This document shows, one piece after another, positions 46,433 through 57,779 of a DNA stretch of 64,000 nt. The position numbers and the translations under genes are program-made. The notes beneath the pieces were generated by a model. The model made no database searches and had not been told where the DNA came from. It worked only from the letters and a program-made list of their open reading frames with translations. Each line of letters starts with the position of its first letter. Position 1 is the first letter of the stretch. The DNA is taken from positions 45,207,336 through 45,271,335 of the forward strand of contig CM077006.1 in NCBI GenBank assembly GCA_039090855.1. Reading direction: 5' to 3'. Source of the stretch: Macrothele yani (Eukaryota; Arthropoda; Arachnida; Araneae; Macrothelidae).

Positions 46433-47876
46433 GTATTTTGTAATACTTTGTATCGGTATGAAACTAGGCCAATCATTTTAATTACAACATGTACAGTTGT
46501 GTTACATGCAATAAAGTGTAACAATTTTGGTTTTACGAAAAATACGTATAGGTTTCAAAAAATTTGAATTTGAAAGAAGGTCAAATATTTCAGTCTACAG
46601 TGTTCCATTTTGTGATAAAAATTAGTAAGACAAATCGTACAAGAATATAGAGAGAAAAAATCGAAGGTTTTACCTGTAGTAAATTCAATGTAATTTAAAT
46701 ATAGCAGGTCAAGATCCATTTTGATGATTTACATTAAATGCAAATGAAGAATGAATGACAATTATATAGAAAAAAGTTCATAGTAGCATCCACCTTATTT
46801 GCTGAATTGAGAAAAATCTTGTTGCTAATCGCGCAACGCACCTTCCATCCTTCTCACAGCAACCATTACTCAGCACTGTCAGACAGCAACTAACTTTCAA
46901 AAGAGAAGTCTATCATCCTTTAAAAAAGAAAACATTACATTACACTCACGTAATGGTCAAGTTATATTTCAAACTGTGACTTGAGTTGAAAAAAACAATA
47001 AACAAAGTTGTTTATGGCAGAAATTCATGACGTCATGACCAAACAGAATTGTTAAAAGGGCCGTAAAACCTAGTTAATAATATGGAATTTAAAATTTTCA
47101 GTAATTGAAACAAAAAAATTTTCTCTCGAAGATATTGGGTGGAGGGGGGGGGTTCAGGTGCATCATTAGAGCAAGTAATCATTGGCATGCTTCCCATCTT
47201 GCTTTCTTCATTTAATTTGAAAGCTGGCATGTCATCCATCGAATCAAGCACACATTTTTCTGTGACCCAGATCTGCAATAATCTCATTCGCACTAGTTAA
47301 ATAAGTGTTAAACTTTTCCTCTATGACTATCTCACTAATCTGTTGATTTTCTGGAATAAGTCCATTGGCATATTGTTATGATAATTTTTATTTCTCCCAT
47401 GGACTAGCACCCAGAGGCAGGTAACCCTCCCTGCTGCTGCCCTCATTGCAGTGCCTCAGAATATAGAAAGGAAGTACAATTTTCATGCAAAATGCTCAAT
47501 TATCTGCTTTCCATGTGTTCTTTGATGATGTTCCTCTGGGTCGTTGTTCCCTTGTTTTTCTTGTGTCTGTCAGCAGCGAGATGGGGTGAGTCTAAGTCCA
47601 AAGCCAAGCCTAGGCCAAACTGGGCTTGGGTTCAGAGGGAGAGGGAGAGAAAGAGAATTTTTTTTTTTTTTTTTTAAACGTGATTTTGTATTATTTAGCG
47701 TATGAGACTTTTCTTATACTTTCCGGTTGATGAAGAAAATTCTTTGGTAGTGGGTTCTGCCTGATGAGTGGGTACATGGGAGGGCTATTTATTGTGGGCT
47801 TCAGCAGCAAATGCCATAGGCCACACAGCAGTGGATTTCTTTGGAGAAGGAGAAGCTTCTTCAATAACTATATGCA
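46433..47876. other. Intron stretch, nothing supported
   Basis: Open frames at 47033-47293 (minus) and 47492-47677 (plus) lack recognisable domains. A G-run at 47143 and a T-run at 47659 are simple sequence. Confidence 0.4.
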
Positions 47877-48780
47877 CTGAAGTGCCAGAAAAACAGGTAC
47901 AGGCGAGCTTATGCAAAATACATAGCAACGTCACCTATGCGCATACTCGAGCTTATGCAAAATACATAGCAACGTCACCTATGCGCATACTCGGTTGCAT
48001 CCGCCAGTGTGTATATAAAGCGATAGACATCCTTGCCAGCTGTCAGAGCTGTTTTCGGCATGAGAATGACAAGTAATAACGATTTAAGCGGTTTTCAACG
48101 CGGTGTCATAGTTGGCGCTTGTGAGATGGGCCATAGTATTTTGGAGGTAGAAATGAAGTTCGGATTTTCACGGACGACCATTGCAAGGGTGTACCATGAC
48201 TACAAGAATTCCGGCAAAACCTCCAACCTACGATACCAGTGTGGCCGTAAAAAGACATTGGGTGAACATGACCGTCATCGGCTGTCAAGAATCATTTCAC
48301 ACGATAGGTGTGCAACACTCTTGCAGGTATAATTGGAATTCAATGCTGGAGCCTCAACAAGCATCAGCGTCTGGACTGTGCAACGTGCCCTGCACGATAT
48401 GGACTTTGGGAGCCGACGCCCAACTCGAGTCCCCTTGATGGGTGCACAACACAGAGCTATGCACCTCGCTTGGGCATGGCAACACCGCCACTGAACATTT
48501 GATTACTGGAAACAAGTAGGCTGGTCTGATGAGTCGCATTTCCAACTGTATCAATCAGAAACATGCACGACATGAGATGCGCAATCAAACCAAAATCCGA
48601 ATGCGCTAAGGTTCTGCCGACGTGGAACTTTTGACTGCCAGTGGATTTGAGATGGATGGCCAAGGAACAACATGAATGATGAGAAATACATAATTTTTGC
48701 CCACGGAAGAAGACTACGAAAAGATAGTTGAAACTAGTATGGGAATTTGGCGCTGCAGGAAACGAAGGCCGATCTTTGGT
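47877..48780 (+). mobile_element. Tc1-like transposon, decayed
   Basis: It starts near 'cactgaagtgccagaaaaac', a Tc1-type terminus. The frame from 48067 (MTSNNDLSGFQRGVIVGACE) gives the paired-type DNA-binding half: GFQRGVIVGACEMGHS, then FGFSRTTIARVYHDYKNSG, through GRKKTLGEHDRHRLSRII. Further frames give VQRALHDMDFGSRRP and a VGWSDESHFQLYQSE segment near 48520, where SDES corresponds to the first catalytic acid region. It fades after about 48750 and no right terminus was found. A 45-bp tandem duplication lies in the leader at 47905-47995. Confidence 0.82.
47905..47995 (+). repeat. Two-copy 45-bp tandem repeat in the Tc1-like leader
   Basis: 'gagcttatgcaaaatacata...cgcatactcg' occurs twice in a row with almost no change. 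Confidence 0.95.
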
Positions 48781-49548
48781 TGATATAGGATATTTCTTAC
48801 CAGATTGACTACCCTTCAACATAAGGTTTGGAATGTTTAATAGTTTTAATGGTCTTAAATATCATCTTTTAAATGACGACTCAAAAAGAGCAATACTCAC
48901 TTACTCACTGCTTTTACCTTACCATTTGGAAACAAAATATTGAATAATAGGATTAAATATCAAGCCTGAAACTTAACCCTTCGATAAGAATGATTTGACT
49001 GCATCGCCGTTTGCGTGAAAGAGGCGATGTCTACCATTGGAAACATGATGGATGGGGTTTCGTCACAATAGGATTACAAAGGACCCTTCTATATCCCGTA
49101 ACGCTCCATGACCAAATGTGAGTAAAATTCTTAACCTCCTATTATCGATTTATATCTATTTATTATAAACTCTATAGCATGTTATGATTATAACCATATA
49201 TCAGACAAAGGTGTTTCCCGCAAGCACTTCAAAAATAATGCAACGTGAGAAACAGTAAATAGTACAACAACTAAGTTGTTGACATGAATGTATAGGTTAG
49301 TCAAAGTTTGGGGGGGGGGGGCTCAATTGAGGCACAAGCTCTATCTTGCAATATAAAATTCAGGCTTAGGCTGACATATTTCGGACTTGGATGGGGTTGG
49401 GCTCTTAAAATTGAACCTGGACTCAGCATGTGTCTGTGTATGATTTGCCTTTATCTAAGCACTAGATGAAAGCCTGTCAATAATGACAGGGAGAAATAAA
49501 ATTTATGATACAGAAGTTTTTGAGTTAAAATGTGTGATATTGAGTTCA
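48781..49548. other. Intron stretch, nothing supported
   Basis: Includes a G-run at 49311-49321. 'cctgtcaataatgacaggga' at 49475 also occurs, slightly changed, at 27869 near the Penelope-like remnant. Confidence 0.4.
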
Positions 49549-49742
49549 ATGAAAACTTTTACAAAAAGTTCGTAAGTTGGAAGCTTTCGACCTTATCTTA
49601 GGTCTTCATCACGCCAATGGAGGACTAATATTGTTGCCAGATTCTACATTTGAATTTTTCCTATAATCCTCCATTGGCGTGATGAAGACCTAAGATAAGG
49701 TCGAAAGCTTCCAACGTACGAACTTTTTGTAAAAGTTTTCAT
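49549..49742. repeat. Near-perfect hairpin: 76-bp arms, 42-bp loop
   Basis: The left arm 49549-49624 and right arm 49667-49742 are inverse copies with a single mismatch visible (AAG against ACG near the middle of 'cgtaagttgg'). The right arm reads 'ggcgtgatgaagacctaaga' then 'taaggtcgaaagcttcc', giving a GTGATGA, A, GACC/GGTC stem, GAAA pattern at 49679-49706. The near identity implies recent origin or gene conversion. Confidence 0.95.
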
Positions 49743-52326
49743 TTAACGTAACTAGAGTGATCAAGTTACCTTTATTTGTTAATATTGTTACGTGTTTTGC
49801 CCATCATCGTCATGATATTGAGTTTTTGAGTTCCACGTCAATAGATGGTGACGTTGGCTCACAGCTTTCTGAAAATTTCCTGAGCAGTTGGTTGTGGAAT
49901 TTAATGCAATGGGCTGTCTGTTATGTGTTTTGTAAAACCTTTAGCCCCTATTTTGTCAACACTTCCTTGTAAACAACGTTTTTCATATACACTGACTGTG
50001 AACCCTGTATCAATTTCCCTTGTTCTTTTCCGTGAACTATTTTTATCTTGACGTCTTCAGATCATTGTGCTCTTGACGTTGCCACATACATGTGGCTAAA
50101 CACTGGTTCCGGTAGTGAACCAAAATTCCTGATGTAAAGTTTTTGTATCTCTAAAGAGTTGACCGTGTGACGTAACACATCTCTGACGTCATGTGAGAAT
50201 GATTTGGATTAGGTGAAGTCACACCAGCAGCTGTGTTCTTTGTTGCTATGACAACAGAACAAAGTGATATACGCATGGACTGTGTGCGTATAGGTAACGA
50301 CATCACCTATACAAAAAGCTAAGCGTGGCATCACAAACATTTGTTTCTTGGTTGTTGCTATGACGACTTAAAAAGTGGCATGGAAGAGGAGGAGCGCTCT
50401 AGCAAATTATATATTAGGATGCTTTGGCAAGGCTTCACTGATCCAAGAGCTAGACCCCCATCTATGAATTACTGCATTGGTCCTGCTCAAGAAAACATGT
50501 GCTCTGCACCAACAGTTTTAGTTATGTGCAGTGTGCAATTATTTTGTATTAGTGAATACAAAATAATATTGCACCTGCACAATAGTGATAGTTTTTATGC
50601 TGAGTGTAATTAATACCTGGTGAATTCAAATGAGTGACAATTTGTATGCTAGGTACCTATTGTATTGAAAATTTATACCTATTGAATTAAAACAGATAAT
50701 ATCATCAATGAGCTGTTGCAAAAGACAGCCTTTTCTCAGTTTTAGTGTAAGGATAAACTGCATTATTGTACAGAGTGGAAGATCTCAGTAAACTCTTCTG
50801 AAACTTATAATTGAACATAAAGAAAAGAATAAATCATGTATAGGTATTATATTGTTAGTTATTAATCAAAATATGCATCATTAATAGGATCCAGTGATTT
50901 AAGCAAATTGTACTGTTGGGTGCCCCCCCCCCTCCCCACTGAAACAGATCTTGGAATAAAATCTGTCTCCTACAATATCGTATCATTTCTATCACCCAAT
51001 AGACACAATATTTTCCATCAAGTAATAGAAAGCATGTACATAAAATATTATTTTTGTTATCTAATAACTCAAAAAATTTGCTGTTATAACTTAAAAAAAA
51101 AAAAAAATTCTTGTTCAGGAAAGGAGTTAGATTGTGCAGATCATGCAACCTAGAATGCACTGCTGATGTTTATATAGAAATTTATAGATATTATGTTTAT
51201 ATACAGAGATGTTTATATAGAGATTTACAGAATAGCAGAATGTAGATGTATGCAGATAGTTTCTAAATTATTGGCAGATTTTGCAGATAGTTTTTGCTTG
51301 TAGATTAAAGAAAAATAGAAATTTTATTTACAGCAATTATAAAAAATTATTAGATTATTAATTTTATTTACAGCAATTCTAACAATTATTCAGTTTAATA
51401 AACTTACTAATTCAATTTTAACTTGATCTTTCAATTATTATTTTTCACATCTTCTGAGTTCTCTTGTTTTTACAGATATTTCTGGCCTCTAGATTTTATC
51501 AAGGCCTGTTCTCAGTGTATAAGAACTGTATCAAACGTTTCGTTTACACAGAGAGAATTTAAATTTTATTGCCAGGTTCCTCCTTGCAGTTGCCGGTTAT
51601 TAAATTAAAATATTTTCCTTATATTTTTGTAAGTCTACTGTTTTTGAATTAAGTTGTTGAAAATGCTAGTTATAAATTTTGAAGGTTCATTAATAGAACT
51701 CTTTTCTTGATATAAAAACTTTCTTCAATTAGTCTCTTGTTTTTATTAGGTTCATAAATCAATATTTTGCCATAAAGGTCCATTTCACACACATTGCTGC
51801 ACATTCAACTGCAATTTACTTATTTTGTCCTCATTGGAATCTGTAATGCTGTAATAATTATTTATTGTTTTATTAATTTTTCTATAAAAAAATTATCTTA
51901 TTCTATTGCTATTATTAAATTGAATAAGATAATTATAAATTATTTTATTCTATTGCTATCGTGCTTCATGGGTTTGCAGCAAGTTTTCTGTTTCAATGGT
52001 TGTGTACGCAGATAAATTTTATTTTTATACAACTCTGGAGATTTATATATATGCAACCTATCTGATTATGAGTTTTGTTAAGAACACTGTACAAGTAAAG
52101 TATATAACTACCATACCCACAAACACACATAATGTATAGTGTATAATTGCAGGAACTGGAGTTTTTGTTTTTATTTATTGCACTTAATCGAACTGGAGAT
52201 TTTATGTAATGAACTTCTTAATATACATCGATTAATAAGTGTCTTTAATTTATACACATAATACTGCTAACTGTACGAAGAAAATCGCCTATGTGACCTT
52301 TTGTAATAAAATTTTTCTCCTCATAG
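49743..52326. other. Intron stretch before exon 7, nothing supported
   Basis: Anonymous; contains a C-run at 50922-50932, an A-run at 51092-51107, and AT-rich repeats around 51840-51960 ('ttattctattgctat' twice). Open frames are short. Confidence 0.4.
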
Positions 52327-52494
52327 GTTGACTTATATGGTACAGCACAGCCTCATACTATCATTCGGCAGCATATTGATTATGGCCATTGGTATGACAG
52401 GAACAAGCTGACACCCAAAGAAATTCATAATTGTCAGTATGTTGTCTGTATGTGCCCAACTTCTGGTAGTTTTACTATCAATCCAAGGCTCCAG
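52327..52494 (+). CDS. DNAH9/11/17-like: Dynein heavy chain exon 7 (AAA3 sensor segment)
   Basis: Fifty-six codons, [20 protein letters not shown] through [11 protein letters not shown]. Homologues carry a CMNPT or similar motif at the sensor-1 strand of AAA3; here the codons read CMCPT, so the usual asparagine is a cysteine (TGT). All other surrounding positions ([24 protein letters not shown]) look conserved. The acceptor is TCATAG and the donor GTAAAG; both phases are 0. It is an ordinary exon by structure, with one unusual residue. Confidence 0.94.
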
Positions 52495-52747
52495 GTAAAG
52501 ATTTTGTTTTGATCAGATTGAACATAAATTTTCATCTACATACACACACATGCAGATTGCTGTTAATAATATCAGTTCCAAAGAAAGAAAAACCTTTTTG
52601 CATCCAGAATCTTCTGAGCTATAATGTAATGCATATTTGTTCCAGTTTTGTGATATTATTTGCAATTTCTAAATACCATATATTTTTTTAGAATATAAAA
52701 CACACTTTTTTCCAAAACATTTGGTGAAAAAATTCCCCTATATCTTA

Positions 52748-55313
52748 TATCTTCATTGTCAACCATTATCAATCCACTGCTGGACGAAGGTCTCCCCAAG
52801 TTTCCTCCACAACGGTCTGTCTTGTGCCAGTCTCCTCCATGTCACTCCCGCATATTTACGAATTTCATCCACCCATCTCCCATGTGGTCTTTTTCTGGGT
52901 CTTTTCCCTGTCCCTTGAATCCAATCTAAAATTTCGGCTGTCCATCTATGGTCTGTCCTTCTGGCAGTATGTCCAGCCCATTGCCATTTCAGGGATTTAA
53001 CTCTGATCATGATGTCTTCCACTCTCGTCATTTTTCGGATCCACGAGTTCCTCTTCTTATCTCTCCTGGTTACACCAAGTATGCACCTCTCCATGCTTCT
53101 TTGAGTTGTCTGCAGCCTTTGTATGTCTCTTTTAGTTAAGGTCCACGTCTCTGCACCATACGTAAGCACTGGAAGGATGCATTGATCAAACACTTTTCTT
53201 TTAAGACATAATGGCATATTGCTCTTGAAAATTATGCTGTTTCTTCCAAAAGCTCTCCAGGCAAGTTTTGTACGCCGATTAATTTCTTCATCAATGTGAC
53301 CCTCACTTGATATCTGCTGTCCAAGATAAACATATGTATCTGTTATCTCCAGTTTTTCTCCATCAATCGATAAATCTTCATTTCTTGTAAAAGCATTGAA
53401 CATCACTTTAGTCTTCTGAAAGTTCATTTTTAATCCCACTTCTTTACTGTTGTCAGCAAGTTCCTGGATCATACTCTGCAGCTCTGATGGGGTAGTTGCA
53501 AAAATGACTACGTCATCAGCAAAACGAAGGTGGGTTAGATAATCTCCATTAATCTTTATCCCTTTGTTTTCCCAGTTCAGTGATTGAAAGACATTTTCCA
53601 ATATGGCATTAAAGAGCTTCGGAGATATGGTGTCACCTTGTCTCACTCCTTTCCAATTTTTATGTGTGTTGTATTTTCAAACAGCCGAATCTTTGCACTT
53701 GCATTTTCATAGATGTTATTAATAATATTAATGTATGCATCTTCAATACCGCAGGATTTCAGAGCCGTGGTAACTGCTGATGGTTTCACCGAATCAAAGG
53801 CTTTTTCATAATCGATAAAAGCCATGCACAATGGAAGTTCATATTCCTCGCTCTTTCAATTAGTTCTCTCAGTACGTGGATATGATCTATTGTGCTGTAG
53901 CCACTCCTGAATCCAGCTTGTTCTCTCGGTTGAGCCATGTCCAGTGTTACCTTCAAGCGGTGTGAAAGAACTTTAATGAAGATTTTATAAACCACTGATA
54001 GGAGGCTGATAGGTCTGTAGTTCCTGAGATCCTCAATGTCACCTTTTTTATGTAGCAGGATCATTGTAGCATTGTTCCAATCCTCAGGAATCTTCCCTTC
54101 ATTAAGGCATCGAGTGAAAATTTGGGCGAGTACTGTTTCAATTTCTCCACTTGCTTCTTGTATGATGTCTATAGTAATTCCATCTTCTCCTGGAGCTTTC
54201 CCCGCTTCATGTTCTTGATTGCATGAGCAACTTCTGCTGGGAGGACTGGAAGAACTCTGGTACCTTTCATGATGTCTGGAGTACATGTATCATCCCTTTT
54301 CATATGATTTGGAGTAGAAATCTTTCACTCTTGTCAAAATTTCGCCTCTATTTCTTGTTATAGAACCATCTTCTTTTCTCAGAGCCATAATCTGTTTTCT
54401 TCCCTTACTGAGATGTCCCTTTGCTATCTTAAGGCTTTGGTTGTTTTCAATTGCTTTCCTCACTAGCTCACAGTTGAATTTCCTTACGTCTTCAGTGATA
54501 CTTTTTCGTACTGTCTTGCATAGCTCTATATATTCCACTTTGGAAGTCACATCTTCTTTAGTTGTCCTCATCACTCTTCTTTTTTGCATCAACATTTTGG
54601 TTTTTCCTGATAATTTGTTCACATGCAACTTGTTCTTAGACCCAGCTAATTTTGTTGCTGTTTCCATAAGAGCTTTGGTTACTTTTCTGTTAACTTCCGA
54701 AATATCCACTTCTTCCGATGTTAGGCTTTCTAAAGCAGAGAATCTGTTCTTCAGTTCCAACTTGAAAGTATTATGGTGTTTTTCAAGGTTGGTTATGTCA
54801 ATACATTTTGTTTGTCTTATGAGCTTGCCACGTTCCAGTTTAGTGTTGAGGTGCATCTTACATCTCACCAATCTATGGTCACTACCTGTGTTGAACTTGT
54901 TCAGCACACTGCAGTCTTCTATAACGAATTTTTTGTTACACATAATAAAATCAATTTCACTTGTCGTCCCAATTGGATGTCTCCATGTCCATTTCCTGTG
55001 TGGCTTTTTCTTGAAAAAGGAGTTTAAGATGAAAAATCCTTCTGCCTCTGCGAACTCAACGAGAGTATTTCCACGCTGGTTTCTGTTGCAGTGACCGAAT
55101 TTACCTACTGAAGTTTCATTCTGTTGCCGTTGCCCTATTTTTGCATTGAAATCTCCCATAATTATCTTCAAGTGCTGCTTACCTTTATTATTTAGATGAC
55201 GAATTTCCTCATAAAATTCTTCAATTTCTTCTTCAGGATACCAAAGGCCAATATTATCACCATGGAATATATGCATGCTGCTATAAAGACTGAGTTTAAA
55301 ATGTTATCGCTTT
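52748..55313 (-). mobile_element. RTE-type LINE, 5'-truncated, endonuclease plus reverse transcriptase
   Basis: The best LINE copy in the window. Minus-strand pieces: 55276-54290 is the apurinic-type endonuclease end, with IIMGDFNAKIG and later EIDFIMCNKK and GSDHRLVRC, plus a linker; 54286-53786 is the RT fingers, with KIPEDWNNATMILLHKKGD and LRNYRPISLLSVVYKIF; 53831-53643 has FIDYEKAFDS; 53646-52759 has MRQGDTISPKLFNAILEN, LRFADDVVIFATTPSEL and the C-terminal WRKLGETFVQQWIDNG. Breaks near 54288, 53830 and 53645 are single shifts. TATCTTA stands at both sides (52741 and 55314), a possible 7-bp target duplication. The first part of the endonuclease is missing. Confidence 0.92.
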
Positions 55314-55504
55314 ATCTTAGGCTCAGTAATTGATATTCTTCACTTTTTCTACAAAGCCACTGCATCCTGAATGCTTGTACTATACTTTTATATTTATCCA
55401 TTGTTAACTACATGTGAATTTTTTAATGAGCTGGGCCTGTTATCATGCTAGACAAGTGTATTTTTCCTCATGTGCATTTGTGAGGTTTTTTTTGTTTTGT
55501 TTTT

Positions 55505-55720
55505 AAATTTTGATTGGAGGTTTAACGACCACTGTCAGCAACTCAAAGTTGCCTGTCCCTAATTTCTTTTTTGGGTCACTGGTTCCAGGGAAGGGAGAGA
55601 GCCAGTGCTGTAAGACAAACACAACATCCATGCCTCACTGAGATTCAAACCTAGACCCCTTTCAGACGAATGATCAGAAGCCATTGCTTAGAACACTGTG
55701 CAACCGGGGCGACATTTGTG
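55505..55720 (-). repeat. SINE family B, reverse copy
   Basis: Reverse of the 27491 and 30920 copies: 'ggaggtttaacgaccac', 'ccctaatt', 'ggaagggagagagccagtgc' and a head near 55700-55715. The B-box part reads 'gattcaaacctaga' in this orientation. It lies inside the element at 52674-56830. Confidence 0.88.
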
Positions 55721-56048
55721 AGTTATTGATGTAAAATACAGTTTAAGCACATATCTCGTATGTTGCACATAGCGATCTGATATGGACATAGCAGGACTAT
55801 CATGATTCCTTTAAAAACAAAGAAAAACAAAGAGAAAGAACTGCATTTCAGGGCAAAACATCACAACAGACACTTAAGACATGCACCAGCAAACTGGGAA
55901 TGCAAATGCATTGGTGCCAGCTGCATTAACTGCTACTGCAAATTCTCTGTGGAGATGTCATTTTTTGCAAAAAATGACATCACAGTATTTTTCGTTTATG
56001 GCTATATAACTTTCTGCTTACTTCTGTACTTTTGGCAAACTGTTAGGC

Positions 56049-56078
56049 CTGATGATGCGGCCAATGTGGCCTGCGAAA
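56049..56078 (+). other. CUGAUGA-N-stem-GAAA motif
   Basis: CTGATGA, one T, then GCGGCC pairing with GGCC-T-GC across AATGT with one bulged T, then GAAA. The closest of the four copies to a hammerhead core box, yet it has an extra base before the stem. No helix I or III partner was established. Confidence 0.5.
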
Positions 56079-56830
56079 GATCTTGCTTTTTAGAGTGTGA
56101 ATAAATTCATTTTTAGTTTACTTCTGAAGTAGGGCTTAAATGTTTTTTGAATTGTGCTTCAACAGTATAATTGGTTAATACATGTGTTTTGGAAAAATCC
56201 ATTTGTGAAACGTGCAAATTTTGCTTGAACTTTAACAAGCAGGAATATACTTTTATTTACAGTTTACGATGGAAGGTGCTGCTCCATCTGAGAGATCATG
56301 TTGCAGCACTTGACAATCTTTGACTAGGGTCCTGTCTCTTGCTGTTTGCCACAGGTTAGCCGGTTCTCTTCTTTGACACTGGTTTTTTTTTTCAAACAGT
56401 TCTTGAAAAAGCTTTAGGAAAAGAGCAATTCCCTTTTCCTGGAATTTTTTGTGTGCCACAGAATACCAACAGACTTTGACCAATACTGTCTGACACGTCA
56501 GCCATGTGGCAAGGATGACCATTCAAGCCAATAACAAAGGCCATTGTCTGTACGAAGGTGTGACATTGCAGGAAATCCTGCAACGTATGTATGACATTAG
56601 CTGATAGATTGAGTGGTGTTTCTCTACATTGTTTTCAACAGCAGTATCACCATTGATAATTTCACTAATCGCAAGGATTCGATGATACACAAGCTGCTGT
56701 TTTTATGCATAAAGTTTTTTTCTTAATCAAAATCTTTTAAATGCAACCATATTTTTTTCTAAACTTTTTCACAAAAAATAAGGGTGCGACTTATATACCA
56801 GTGCATCTTATATTCCAAAAAATATAGTAT

Positions 56831-57779
56831 ATTGTCCTGTATATTTTTGTAAAATATTTGAAAAGTAACCATAAAAGATTATTTTATTTGAATTTGTTCC
56901 ACTTCCATTTTCAACCCTTAAATCAATAAAACTGGCTTGTAAGAAATAATGAACCATGGGACTGAGCATATGTATGTATCAGGGGCAAAGTGTGCTAGTA
57001 TCCAATGTAACCACTGGAAACGATTTTAAATAAATAGAAGTAATTTATTCAAATATGAAACAGTAATTACCTGTGACAAGGCAGATTTTTCTATATTGAC
57101 CACAAAAAGATATCATGCTCTGGTTTCCTTTGTGAAGTAGTAGATAGTAGTAAGCCATTAGCAAGCTCAAGTGTTGCCACTTCGAATAGTGGCTGCAAAA
57201 CACTGCTAGTTTTGTTGACTGCACTTGCACACAAATCTGAAGATACAGCAGGAAATTTGAGTCCCTGTGATTAACAGAGCATGCAGTATTTGGACAGAAG
57301 TATGTTCTTAAGTATTGAATCTTCTTTTTTTACTTTCATTTTAGTGCTTTTCTTGCTTTTGTTTTACAAGCTGCCTACTGTGTGTGGATAAGTTTTTTTA
57401 TTATTACTTATCAAATTAGTTTTACTTATTCCCATCTTCAAGTTGTGTTCCAAAAACCAGAATGAATGGCAGTGCTTCATCTACTTCAGATCCTTCGAAT
57501 ATTAATATCATGAGTAAATATTCTTATGTGGTTAGAAGTATTACTGAAGTTTTCATTTTCTGATGGAAATTATGATGGAATGATGGAAATAATTAAGAAA
57601 GATAGACTAAAAACATTGAAAAACAATCTAAAAATGAAGTTCACGACTTTTATGATTCTTGACATACTGTTGACTGTGTCATCTAGTTTTTTTTTTTTTG
57701 TGCAACAAATGCTAGGACTAAAGATTACATGCATAGCTTTGACAGTTTTAGTTTCTTGAAACTAAATATTTTCTGAACA
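56831..57779. other. Intron stretch, nothing supported
   Basis: AT-rich. A short open frame at 57526-57759 has no domain. Confidence 0.4.

Larger units (their letters stand above)
52674..56830. mobile_element. Inverted-repeat DNA element interrupted by an RTE and a SINE
   Basis: The left sequence ATACCATATATTTTTTTAG...'aatataaaacacact' pairs with the reversed right end ATACTATATTTTTTGGAATA...'taagatgcac' near 56800. These ends resemble those of the 12802-13704 element. Between them lie an RTE (52748-55313) and a reverse SINE-B (55505-55720), so the original element was about 1.4 kb. Pairing of these two ends is my inference. Confidence 0.55.

Noticed and set aside
49679..49706. Calling an active hammerhead ribozyme
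   Set aside because: The first core base is G where C is required, there is an extra base before the stem, and flanking helices were not established; kept only as a motif.
50341..50613. 90-codon open frame
   Set aside because: No domain or splice signals; reads through AT-rich intron sequence.
54441..55094. 217-codon plus-strand open frame
   Set aside because: Antisense of the RTE endonuclease/linker coding sequence.
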